64,000 nucleotides of DNA. Origin: Candidatus Gastranaerophilales bacterium. GTDB taxonomy: Bacteria; Cyanobacteriota; Vampirovibrionia; Gastranaerophilales; Gastranaerophilaceae. The DNA is taken from assembly GCA_944325155.1 (NCBI GenBank), contig CALUYY010000005.1, forward strand, positions 1 through 64,000. Direction: 5' to 3'. The position numbers were made by a program, and so were the translations under genes. Every line of letters starts with the position of its first letter. Position 1 is the stretch's first letter. Below are positions 17,621 through 25,530 of this stretch, piece by piece. The notes beneath the pieces were generated by a model. The model saw nothing but the letters and a program-made list of their open reading frames with translations, was not told where the DNA came from and ran no database searches.

Positions 17621-17655
17621 TTTTAAACTCCCTTAATTTATAGTAGAATAAGTTT

Positions 17656-18417
17656 ATGGTAAAAAAAATTTCTTTTTTAATAATTCTATCGGTTTTAATT
17701 GTTTTTGTAAATTGTTTGGTTGTACCTGCCGAACCCAATTTTCAATATAAGGTTTATACGCCGATGGGCTATAAAAACCAAGTAAAACCCGCCAAATACG
17801 GCAAAAATTCAAAAATTTTATTTATTGTGGATTTTTCAAATTCAATGAATGAGGAGCTTGGCGGAAAGAAAAAAATTCATATCGCAATGGATACTTTATC
17901 ATCAATTTTGCCCAAGCTTGACCCTGATATACAAACCGGATTAAGAGTTTACGGACACAGAGCGGGGTTTACGTATCTTCAAGGGTGCATGGCATCAAAA
18001 CTGACCGTTCCTCTGGGGGTAAATAATGCGCAAAATATTTTAAATTCAATTTATCAAACAAGCGCAACGGGGTGGACCCCTATTACATATTCTTTAAAAC
18101 AAGCGGTTAATGTTGATTTTGCGGGGATTGAAGGCAAAAAACACATTATTCTTTTAACGGACGGGGGCGAAAATTGCGACGAGAGCCCGTGTACTTATGC
18201 GATTGAATTAATGAAACAAAGAGATGATATAACGATTGATGTTATCGCTTTTGACCTTTATGACACGGAAGCAAACAACCAATTAAGGTGCACCGCCCTT
18301 ACAACAAGAGGGAAATTTTATTCTGCGGGAAATTCGGGCGAATTAACGGACAGTTTGTTTGACAGCCTCGGCATTGATAAAGATGTCCATGGCACAATAA
18401 AGATGAATAATAATTAA
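17656..18417 (+). CDS. Secreted von Willebrand factor A domain protein
   Basis: A 253-residue protein with an N-terminal hydrophobic export signal (residues 1-25) followed by one VWA domain (52-235). The metal-ion-dependent adhesion site is intact: DFSNSM (Asp59, Ser61, Ser63), a Thr in GWTPITYS, and LLTDGGENCD. Two or more Cys pairs (GCMAS, NCDESPC, LRCTA) suggest disulfides outside the cytoplasm. VWA domains mediate metal-dependent protein contacts. A TAGAAT box ends 6 nt before the ATG and no ribosome site is visible, so a leaderless transcript is likely. The next gene follows after 1 nt. Confidence 0.85.
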   Translation: MVKKISFLIILSVLIVFVNCLVVPAEPNFQYKVYTPMGYKNQVKPAKYGKNSKILFIVDFSNSMNEELGGKKKIHIAMDTLSSILPKLDPDIQTGLRVYGHRAGFTYLQGCMASKLTVPLGVNNAQNILNSIYQTSATGWTPITYSLKQAVNVDFAGIEGKKHIILLTDGGENCDESPCTYAIELMKQRDDITIDVIAFDLYDTEANNQLRCTALTTRGKFYSAGNSGELTDSLFDSLGIDKDVHGTIKMNNN

Positions 18418-18418
18418 A

Positions 18419-18724
18419 ATGGATAAAATAAAACCGTTTAATGAATTTATTTTTTATGCAGTTTTGCTTTTTATAATATTTCTTATTTTGTTTTTCGTTT
18501 CTTTATACAAAGATTCAAAAGAAATAAATCCGATTATTTTAAAAGAAACACCCAAAGAAACGGTGAAATTAACCGACAAAAGCGATTATTTCGTTTTTAA
18601 CGCAGGCTCCAAAAAATTCCACAAGCCATCTTGCCGCTGGGCAAAAAAGTGTACAAGGTGTATAAAAATTAAAAAAGAAGAAGCGCTTAAAAGAGGGGGG
18701 ATTCCCTGTAAAAGCTGTTTTTAA
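18419..18724 (+). CDS. Membrane-anchored protein with Cys-rich (Ada-like) metal-binding tail
   Basis: A 101-residue protein with a single membrane helix at about residues 10-30. Its C-terminal domain reads KFHKPSCRWAKKCTRC and GGIPCKSCF, resembling the small zinc-binding module (Ada metal-binding-like) found at the end of many secreted nucleases and membrane proteins. Here the module stands with only an anchor. It starts 1 nt after the VWA stop codon, so the two are co-translated and may act together at the envelope. Function unknown. Confidence 0.78.
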   Translation: MDKIKPFNEFIFYAVLLFIIFLILFFVSLYKDSKEINPIILKETPKETVKLTDKSDYFVFNAGSKKFHKPSCRWAKKCTRCIKIKKEEALKRGGIPCKSCF

Positions 18725-18726
18725 AA

Positions 18727-20043
18727 TTAATGAGCTTTTTTCCATTCTTTTATTTTATCCAGTTTTAATTTATATTTGGCTTCCAAGCCCTCATCCGTCG
18801 GGTGATAATAAGTTTTATCCTTGATTGAATCGGGCAGACACTGCATTGAAGAAAGTTTTTCTTCGGTGTTATGAGCGTAGATATAGCCTTTTGAATAATT
18901 TAATTCTTTCATTAATTTTGTGGGAGCGTTTCTTAAATGAAGGGGCACGGGTTCCGATATTTCTTTTATGGCGTCATTTTTGGCGCTTTCGTATGCAAGA
19001 TAAACGGCATTTGATTTCGGAGCCAAAGACATATAAATAACCGCCTGGTTAAGATGAACGGAACATTCGGGCATTCCCAAAAAATGGCATGCCTGATAAA
19101 CGTTAACGGCAAGATTAAGTGCGTGCGGGTCTGCAAGACCGATATCTTCGCTTGCAAATCTTATAATTCTTCTTGCAATATATAAAGGGTCTTCGCCCGC
19201 TTCAAGCATTCTTGAAAGCCAGTAACATGAAGCGTCGGGGTCTGAATTTCTCATTGATTTATGCAGGGCGGAAATTATGTTATAGTGTTCTTCGCCCGTT
19301 TTATCGTATAAAAGAGATTTTTTCGTAATGCATTGTTCAAAAGTTTCATCGGTTATAATGATTTCATTTTCGTTTTTCATCTCGCCGTTTAAAATTACCA
19401 TCTCTAAAGTTGAAAGACAGTTTCTTGCATCGCCGTTTGCAAATTTGGCAATGATTTCAAGCTTGTTGTCATCAATTCGGATTTTTTTATTTCCGAAACC
19501 TTTTTTATCTTTTATCGCTCTTTTTTGAAGCTGAACTAAATCTTCACTATCAAGAGCCTTTAAAACAAAAACCTTGCACCTTGATAAAAGAGCGCCGTTC
19601 ACTTCAAAAGAGGGGTTTTCGGTTGTTGCGCCGATTAAAATTATGCTTCCCTTTTCAACATAAGGAAGAAAAGCGTCTTGCTGGGCTTTATTAAATCTGT
19701 GGATTTCATCAATAAAAACAATTGTTCTCTCGCCCAGTTTTCTAAGATTTTCCGCTTCGCTCATAACGGCTTTAATTTCTTTTATTCCGCTCGTAACGGC
19801 CGAAAAATTAATAAATTTTGAATTTGTTTTGTTTGCAATAATACTTGCAAGAGTTGTTTTTCCGACCCCCGGAGGACCCCAGAAAATTAAAGAGGTTATT
19901 TTATCTTCTTCAATTAATTTTCTTAAAATTTTTCCTTCCGACAAAAGGTGTTTTTGCCCGAAAAATTCATCAAGATTATCGGGGCGCATTCTTGAGGCAA
20001 GAGGCTCAAGAAGATTGTTTTCAAAAAGAGATTTTTGTTCCAT
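18727..20043 (-). CDS. rarA: Replication-associated recombination protein A (RarA/MgsA), AAA+ ATPase
   Basis: A 438-residue clamp-loader-like ATPase that acts at stalled replication forks. It has the N-terminal MRPDNLDEFFGQKHLL box, Walker A GPPGVGKTT, Walker B with FIDEIHRFNKAQQDAFLP, sensor 1 ATTENPSFEVN, and the C-terminal MgsA tetramer region with the Tyr/His-rich segment KGYIYAHN. The length is typical. It ends 2 nt from the convergent VWA-operon gene. Confidence 0.93.
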   Translation of the reverse strand: MEQKSLFENNLLEPLASRMRPDNLDEFFGQKHLLSEGKILRKLIEEDKITSLIFWGPPGVGKTTLASIIANKTNSKFINFSAVTSGIKEIKAVMSEAENLRKLGERTIVFIDEIHRFNKAQQDAFLPYVEKGSIILIGATTENPSFEVNGALLSRCKVFVLKALDSEDLVQLQKRAIKDKKGFGNKKIRIDDNKLEIIAKFANGDARNCLSTLEMVILNGEMKNENEIIITDETFEQCITKKSLLYDKTGEEHYNIISALHKSMRNSDPDASCYWLSRMLEAGEDPLYIARRIIRFASEDIGLADPHALNLAVNVYQACHFLGMPECSVHLNQAVIYMSLAPKSNAVYLAYESAKNDAIKEISEPVPLHLRNAPTKLMKELNYSKGYIYAHNTEEKLSSMQCLPDSIKDKTYYHPTDEGLEAKYKLKLDKIKEWKKAH

Positions 20044-20059
20044 TTAAAAACCCTTATTT

Positions 20060-20722
20060 TTAAAAAGAAAGATGATAGCTTTTGTCGACCAATTCCATTA
20101 TAGCGCAATCGTCAAGAGTTTCGTTTAATAAAATGCTTATCCAGCTTTTTTTATTCATGTGATATGCGGGGTAAAACCCTTTTGATTTTAAAAGGGATGC
20201 TATTTCATCTTTATCAAGTTTTATGTTTAAAACTTCAATTTCGCCTTTTTTTGTTTTATCAAGTTTTGAAAAATCAACGCTTAAAATAATTCCGAACCAC
20301 TTATTTGATTTTTTGTTTCTAAAAACCCCGTGGTGAGAAACTTTTTCCCATAAAAATTCGGGATTGGCGTCATATTTTTCAATAATCAGTCTTGTTATCT
20401 TATTTGACTGGTCGAATTTGAAAAAGGTTTCATTTGTGCAGGATTTCATAACGGAATTTAAAATTTTTTCATATTCATACCTTATATCGCCGACAAATGT
20501 TCCTTTGACATCTTCTATTAAATGAAGATTGTAGATGTCTTTTGTGTTTATGTCGATTAATTTTGATTTTAGGGTTTTGTCAAAAAGAAGGATAAGTTCA
20601 AACTGATCTAAGATGTTTGTTTTGTAAATCAACTGCCCGTTTTGCTCACCAAACCCGAACTTCAGCATTTTTTCTTTATCAAATGTTTTATATTTAAAAA
20701 TTTTATCTATAAATTTATCCAT
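20060..20722 (-). CDS. MmcQ/YjbR-family protein with N-terminal extension
   Basis: A 220-residue protein whose last 110 residues match the MmcQ/YjbR fold: ANPEFLWEKVSHHGVFRNKK, KWFGIILSVDFSKL, GFYPAYHMNKKSWISILLN. Such proteins have a cyanocobalamin-like or DNA-binding-like fold; no function is established. The first 100 residues form an extra charged domain, also present in some relatives. AGGG precedes the ATG and TGCTAGAAT upstream (20747-20755) is a likely extended -10. It lies 16 nt upstream of rarA and is probably in the same operon. Confidence 0.8.
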   Translation of the reverse strand: MDKFIDKIFKYKTFDKEKMLKFGFGEQNGQLIYKTNILDQFELILLFDKTLKSKLIDINTKDIYNLHLIEDVKGTFVGDIRYEYEKILNSVMKSCTNETFFKFDQSNKITRLIIEKYDANPEFLWEKVSHHGVFRNKKSNKWFGIILSVDFSKLDKTKKGEIEVLNIKLDKDEIASLLKSKGFYPAYHMNKKSWISILLNETLDDCAIMELVDKSYHLSF

Positions 20723-20861
20723 GTTGACCCTATAAAAAGGAATTCTAGCATAAAAAAATTAATCTATATTAAACATAGTATAAGAAAGTGTTTTCTCGGT
20801 AAAAAGAAGTATGTACATTGTTTGCAGCGTTTCTTATTATTAAATTAAGATGAGGTGAAAT

Positions 20862-22448
20862 ATGGGTTTCGATTTGAAAGAATTTGAAAATAAGCTTTGG
20901 AAAACGGCAGATGACCTGCGTGCTAATTCCAGTTTGAAATATAATGAATTTTCTACTCCTGTATTAGGATTGATATTTTTGCGTTTTGCTGATTATCGTT
21001 TTCAAAAAGCAAAACCTGAAATTGAAAAGTTAAAATCAAATTCATCTCGTAGAGCCTTTGATGAGAAAAATGCCTATCAGGCAAGAGGAGTTTTGTTTGT
21101 TCCGGAAAAAGCCTCTTTTAAATATCTTTTAAATCTTCCTGAAGGTGAAAGTGCAGGCAGTGCCTTAAATGAAGCCATGTCTTTGATGGAAAATGAAAAC
21201 CCTATATTAAAAGGAGTTTTGCCTAAAAATTATTTAAGAATTCCTGATGACTTATTAGTTTCAACAATGAAAATCTTTAATGATGTTGAGTTTGACCGCA
21301 ATAATGGTGATATATTCGGTAAAGTCTATGAATTTTTCTTAGGGAAATTTGCAAGTTCGGAAGGTCAAAAGGGTGGTGAATTCTATACGCCTACCTGTCT
21401 TGTTAAACTACTTGTTGAAATTATGAAGCCATTCCACGGTAATGTTTATGACCCTGCGTGCGGCTCAGGCGGTATGTTTGTACAAACTGCAGAGTTTGCA
21501 AAAAGAGAAAATAAAGATTCTGACAAATCAGTTAACGATTTAATAACTGTTGAAGGTCAAGAAAAAACGGAAGAAACAGTGAGATGGTGTAAAATGAACC
21601 TGGCTGTCCACGGTCTTGAAGGGGATGTTAAGCAGGCAAACAGTTTCTATGAAGATGTTTTTGATTCCGTCGGGAAATATAATTTTGTGCTTGCCAATCC
21701 TCCTTTTAATGTTGACGGGGTAGATAAAGAAAGGTTAAAAGGCGATAAAAGATTTCCTTTCGGATTACCAAAAGCAGATAATGCTAACTACTTGTGGATT
21801 CAAATGTTTTATTCGGCGCTAAAAGTTCCAAAAGATGGCGAAAATTCCCGTGCCGGGTTTGTAATGCCAAATTCTGCAAGTGACGCAAGACAAACAGAAC
21901 AAACTATTAGAGAAAAGATTATAAAAGATAATGCAGTTGATGTAATGGTGTCTGTCGGTTCAAACATGTTCCACAACGTAACATTGCCTTGTACCCTTTG
22001 GTTTTTTGATAAAGGAAAGAAAAATACCGAAAGAAAAGATAAAGTACTTTTCTTAGATGTAAGAGAAATTTATACTCAAATAGATAGAGCCCATAGAGAA
22101 TTCACTGATGAACAAATAGAATTTATTACAAATATTGTCAAATTATATCGTGGCGAAAAACCTGAATACAAATGGGGCAGCAAAAAACTAACCCTTGAAC
22201 ATTTCCCTGAGGAAAAATACCAAGATGTAAAAGGGCTCTGCAAAGTTGCAACAATTGAAGATATAGAAAAACAAGGCTGGAGTTTAAATGCAGGACGTTA
22301 TGTCGGAGTAAAAGAAGTTGAAGAAGAAAATTACGTTTTTGAAGAAAAACTCCAAGAACTGAATACAGAGCTTGAAAAACTGAACACAGAATCCAAAGAC
22401 CTTGAAGAAAAGATTGCATATAACGTAAAACAGCTTTTAGGTGTTTAA
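20862..22448 (+). CDS. hsdM: Type I restriction-modification DNA methyltransferase (M subunit)
   Basis: A 528-residue N6-adenine methyltransferase subunit. The N-terminal helical domain (1-150) is followed by a catalytic domain with the SAM motif DPACGSGGMF and the catalytic NPPF in FVLANPPFN. A C-terminal coiled coil (about 490-520) contacts the S subunit. GAGGTGA lies 5 nt before the ATG. It opens the restriction block; hsdS begins at its last codons. Codon use here, with more CCT/CCA and fewer CCC, differs from the flanking genes, consistent with horizontal gain. Confidence 0.95.
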   Translation: MGFDLKEFENKLWKTADDLRANSSLKYNEFSTPVLGLIFLRFADYRFQKAKPEIEKLKSNSSRRAFDEKNAYQARGVLFVPEKASFKYLLNLPEGESAGSALNEAMSLMENENPILKGVLPKNYLRIPDDLLVSTMKIFNDVEFDRNNGDIFGKVYEFFLGKFASSEGQKGGEFYTPTCLVKLLVEIMKPFHGNVYDPACGSGGMFVQTAEFAKRENKDSDKSVNDLITVEGQEKTEETVRWCKMNLAVHGLEGDVKQANSFYEDVFDSVGKYNFVLANPPFNVDGVDKERLKGDKRFPFGLPKADNANYLWIQMFYSALKVPKDGENSRAGFVMPNSASDARQTEQTIREKIIKDNAVDVMVSVGSNMFHNVTLPCTLWFFDKGKKNTERKDKVLFLDVREIYTQIDRAHREFTDEQIEFITNIVKLYRGEKPEYKWGSKKLTLEHFPEEKYQDVKGLCKVATIEDIEKQGWSLNAGRYVGVKEVEEENYVFEEKLQELNTELEKLNTESKDLEEKIAYNVKQLLGV

Positions 22449-22449
22449 A

Positions 22450-23715
22450 ATGGTAAAAACGAAAGAAATAAGTATATCGGAAATTGGAAATATTTTTACA
22501 GGAAATACACCTCCAAGAAAAAATCCTGAATATTATGGAAATCATACTTTATTTATTAAACCAACAGACATTTCCAAAGAAACTAAATACACATATACTC
22601 CTGAAGAATGTTATTCTAAATTAGCATATGAAAAATATAAAAACTCATTAGTTCCCAAAGGGGCAACTTGCGTTGTTACAATTGGTAGTATTGGAGAAAA
22701 ACTTACAAAAGCACATAAAGAATGTTTTATTAATCAAGCAATGAATGCTGTTGTCCCAAATGAAAATTTTGACGAGGATTATGTATATTATTTATTAAAA
22801 TTTAATCTCAGGCAATTAAAAATGTTTGATTCAGGGACTGCGTCTGGCAGAGAAAATGTATCTAAATCAGCATTCTCTAATATTAGAGTTATTGCATTAA
22901 CCTCAAAAGATGAACAAATAAAGGTTGGAAAACTATTATCAAACTATGATGATTTGATAGAAAATAACAACCGGCGGATAAAGATATTAGAGGAGATGGC
23001 ACAGAAGATATATAAAGAGTGGTTTGTAGATTTCAAATTCCCCGGTCACGAAACCGCCACCTTCAAAGACTCCCCTCTAGGCAAAATCCCAAACGATTGG
23101 GAAGTTTCTAATTTAGAAAATATTTTATCGTGTATAGAATCTGGAAGTAGGCCTAAAGGTGGCATTAATTCTAATGATACAGAAATTCCTAGTGTTGGTG
23201 CCGAAAATATTATAGGCCTCGGAAAATATGATTATAATAAGGAAAAATATATTTCAAATGAATTTTATAAAAAAATGAAAAGAGGAAAAATCCAAGATTT
23301 AGATGTTCTTTTATACAAAGATGGGGCACAGTTAGGACGAAAATCTATTTTTGGTGAGAATTTCCCACATTCTAAGTGTTGTATTAATGAACACGTATTC
23401 ATTTTAAGAACGAATGAAAAATGTAGCCAATATTATCTGTATTTTACTCTTGATACCATTTCAAATACAGAGCGAATTAAACAATTAAACACTAATGCTG
23501 CACAACCAGGAATCAATCAAGAGCAAGTCAAAGGTTTAACAATTATACTTCCACAAAGAAAAATTATAGAAAAGTTTGATGATATCATTGGCCCCATTGT
23601 TTCTGAAATATTTAAACTTTGTATAAAAAATCAAACTCTAAAACAAACCCGAGACCTTCTCCTTCCCCGCCTAATTTCCGGCGAAATTGATGTTGAAAAT
23701 ATGGAGATTGCGTAA
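22450..23715 (+). CDS. hsdS: Type I restriction-modification specificity (S) subunit
   Basis: A 421-residue specificity protein with two target-recognition domains (about 5-165 and 220-375), each followed by a conserved helix: NNNRRIKILEEMAQKIYKEW in the middle and KNQTLKQTRDLLLPRLISGE at the end. The start ATG at 22450 overlaps the end of hsdM, with AGGTG 7 nt upstream. The conserved joints are C-rich (23038-23100 and 23641-23690) while the recognition domains are A/T-rich, a mosaic that suggests domain swapping. The recognised DNA site cannot be predicted. Confidence 0.93.
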   Translation: MVKTKEISISEIGNIFTGNTPPRKNPEYYGNHTLFIKPTDISKETKYTYTPEECYSKLAYEKYKNSLVPKGATCVVTIGSIGEKLTKAHKECFINQAMNAVVPNENFDEDYVYYLLKFNLRQLKMFDSGTASGRENVSKSAFSNIRVIALTSKDEQIKVGKLLSNYDDLIENNNRRIKILEEMAQKIYKEWFVDFKFPGHETATFKDSPLGKIPNDWEVSNLENILSCIESGSRPKGGINSNDTEIPSVGAENIIGLGKYDYNKEKYISNEFYKKMKRGKIQDLDVLLYKDGAQLGRKSIFGENFPHSKCCINEHVFILRTNEKCSQYYLYFTLDTISNTERIKQLNTNAAQPGINQEQVKGLTIILPQRKIIEKFDDIIGPIVSEIFKLCIKNQTLKQTRDLLLPRLISGEIDVENMEIA

Positions 23716-23726
23716 CGGAATTTACT

Positions 23727-24380
23727 ATGTTGGGCAAGCGATTAGAAGTAATATTTTTTTACATGAGAAATAAACGATATGCTGTAAGCCGATTAAAAAC
23801 ATTTATTCCGCCTTTAGATGACATGCGATTGGCTGAAATGCAAGTAGCATACGGCTTATATTTTAATTCTCTTATATCTGTAATTGACTATATAAATAAA
23901 GATTTGGCTCAAGCCAAAATAGTTAACGATCTTATAACAATTGTCGGTGGAGAAGAAAATTACGGCTACATAAGGGAGTTAAGAAACAGTATTATACATA
24001 GAGGTTTAGACGTATCCAGTGCAGGAACGGCTATTGAAAATTTAAATATTATTGTACCTTTTTCACCTTATTATGTACAAAATCAATCCGGAAATAAAAA
24101 ATATTACCCATTTACAAATAACTTATTGCAATTAGTTAAGAAAACTGAGTCAATAAATTTATTTATATTTAATATCTGTAAACAATTACAAATTACAGAA
24201 TATAAACCAATGACAAAGGAATCTTATAAATTGAGGATAATAAATGATCCATACATGCCAGATGATGTAAAAAGAATGGCATTAAAAACAACTATGAATT
24301 TTGATAAGATAAATCAAGAACTTGAACAAATTCACAATCAGAGACTAAAAACATATTTTAATACCGAGGATCTATTATAA
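23727..24380 (+). CDS. HEPN-like protein within the restriction block
   Basis: A 217-residue, mostly helical protein of no recognised family. RNSIIH at about residues 86-91 fits the Rx4-6H motif of HEPN RNases, which are frequent in abortive-infection and toxin systems, and it lies in a helix after a charged segment (GYIRELRNSIIHRG), as is typical. It starts 11 nt after hsdS on the same strand and precedes fic. A defence role as an RNA-cutting or regulatory factor is an inference from the motif and neighbours. The motif is short and could be chance. Two in-frame ATGs exist (23727, 23763). Confidence 0.6.
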   Translation: MLGKRLEVIFFYMRNKRYAVSRLKTFIPPLDDMRLAEMQVAYGLYFNSLISVIDYINKDLAQAKIVNDLITIVGGEENYGYIRELRNSIIHRGLDVSSAGTAIENLNIIVPFSPYYVQNQSGNKKYYPFTNNLLQLVKKTESINLFIFNICKQLQITEYKPMTKESYKLRIINDPYMPDDVKRMALKTTMNFDKINQELEQIHNQRLKTYFNTEDLL

Positions 24381-24392
24381 AATCCCACTGAT

Positions 24393-24420
24393 TTGACAAA
24401 CAGATAAAAATGGATATAAT
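24393..24420 (+). promoter_or_regulatory. Internal promoter before fic
   Basis: TTGACA (24393-24398) and TATAAT (24415-24420) lie 16 nt apart, a near-consensus promoter inside the restriction block. The flank TTGACAAACAG is identical to that of the promoter at 28760. The predicted start site falls next to the ATG at 24430. Confidence 0.65.
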
Positions 24421-24429
24421 TGGATAAAA

Positions 24430-24456
24430 ATGGGTATAAATGGGTATAAATGGGTA
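24430..24456 (+). repeat. 10-bp tandem iteration at the fic start
   Basis: The unit ATGGGTATAA begins at 24430 and 24440, with a partial third copy at 24450. Each copy carries an ATG. As 10 is not a multiple of 3, a change in copy number would shift the upstream ATGs relative to the fic frame while ATG 24457 stays in frame. Confidence 0.6.
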
Positions 24457-25530
24457 ATGATTAAAGAATCTGATATTAAAATTCCTAATCAAATGCTTGC
24501 AATTATATTTGAACTTGACGAGTTCAAAGGCAGTTGGAAACTTTTAGGACAAATGATGCCTGAAAGGTTAAAGACACTCAAAAAAGTAGCTACTATTGAA
24601 AGCGTCGGTTCTTCTAACCGTATTGAAGGAAATAAGCTTACAGATAAGCAGGTTGAAAAACTTTTATCAAATATAAAAAAACAGTCTTTTGCAACCAGAG
24701 ATGAACAGGAAGTTGCAGGATATGCAAGGTTAATGGATACAATTTTTGATGACTGGGAGGTTATTCCTTTATCAGAAAATTATATCAAACAGTTACATAA
24801 GATTTTGTTGCAATTTTCATCAAAGGATGAAAGGCACAAAGGCGAATATAAAAAAATCTCAAACGCTGTTGCTGCTTATGATGCAAAAGGTCAGGAACTT
24901 GGTATAGTTTTTGAAACGGCTACTCCCTTTGAAACACATTTAAAAATGGAAGAACTTGTTAATTGGACAAGAAAAAACCTTGAAGATAAATTTTTCCATC
25001 CTTTAATAGTAATCGGGATTTTTATTGTTGAGTTTTTGGCAATTCACCCGTTTGAAGACGGAAATGGCAGATTATCAAGAGCGTTGACTTGTTTATTGCT
25101 AATGAAATCCGGCTATACTTACATTACTTACTGTTCAATGGAAGCAGTTATTGAAGATAACAAAGAGGGCTATTACAGAGCATTAAGGCAAACCCAAACA
25201 ACATTGCGCAATGAAAAACCTGATTTTGAACCGTGGCTGTTATTCTTTTTGAAATCATTACAAAAACAGAAAATAAGGCTGGAATACAAATTAAATCAAA
25301 ATAATATCAGTGCAAATTTAGGGAACTCTGATTTATCAGAACTTAAATATAAAATCTTAAAATACTTTGATGAAAATGAAAGCGGAACTATTTTAAAACT
25401 TGTCGAATATACCCAATCAAACAGAAATACAATTAAAAAAGCCGTTTCAAGTTTGGTCGATAAGAAATATTTGATTTTACATTCAAAAGGACGCGGAGCC
25501 TGGTACTCAAAAGGTGATAACCATGCATAA
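24430..25530 (+). CDS. Fic-domain protein (probable AMP transferase)
   Basis: A protein of 357-366 residues. The active-site motif HPFEDGNGRLSR lies at about residues 205-216, with the catalytic His and the phosphate-binding loop. An inhibitory helix motif, SSNRIEGN (about 59-66), matches [S/T]xxxE[G/N], so activity should be self-restrained (class II, inhibitory helix at the N-terminus). The C-terminal 80 residues look like a winged helix (LKLVEYTQSNRNTIKKAVSSL). Fic enzymes transfer AMP from ATP to target proteins. The start is ambiguous: ATG 24430 stands 9 nt after the -10, ATG 24457 follows, and a 10-bp unit is iterated between them. It overlaps hsdR by 8 nt. Confidence 0.9.
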   Translation: MGINGYKWVMIKESDIKIPNQMLAIIFELDEFKGSWKLLGQMMPERLKTLKKVATIESVGSSNRIEGNKLTDKQVEKLLSNIKKQSFATRDEQEVAGYARLMDTIFDDWEVIPLSENYIKQLHKILLQFSSKDERHKGEYKKISNAVAAYDAKGQELGIVFETATPFETHLKMEELVNWTRKNLEDKFFHPLIVIGIFIVEFLAIHPFEDGNGRLSRALTCLLLMKSGYTYITYCSMEAVIEDNKEGYYRALRQTQTTLRNEKPDFEPWLLFFLKSLQKQKIRLEYKLNQNNISANLGNSDLSELKYKILKYFDENESGTILKLVEYTQSNRNTIKKAVSSLVDKKYLILHSKGRGAWYSKGDNHA

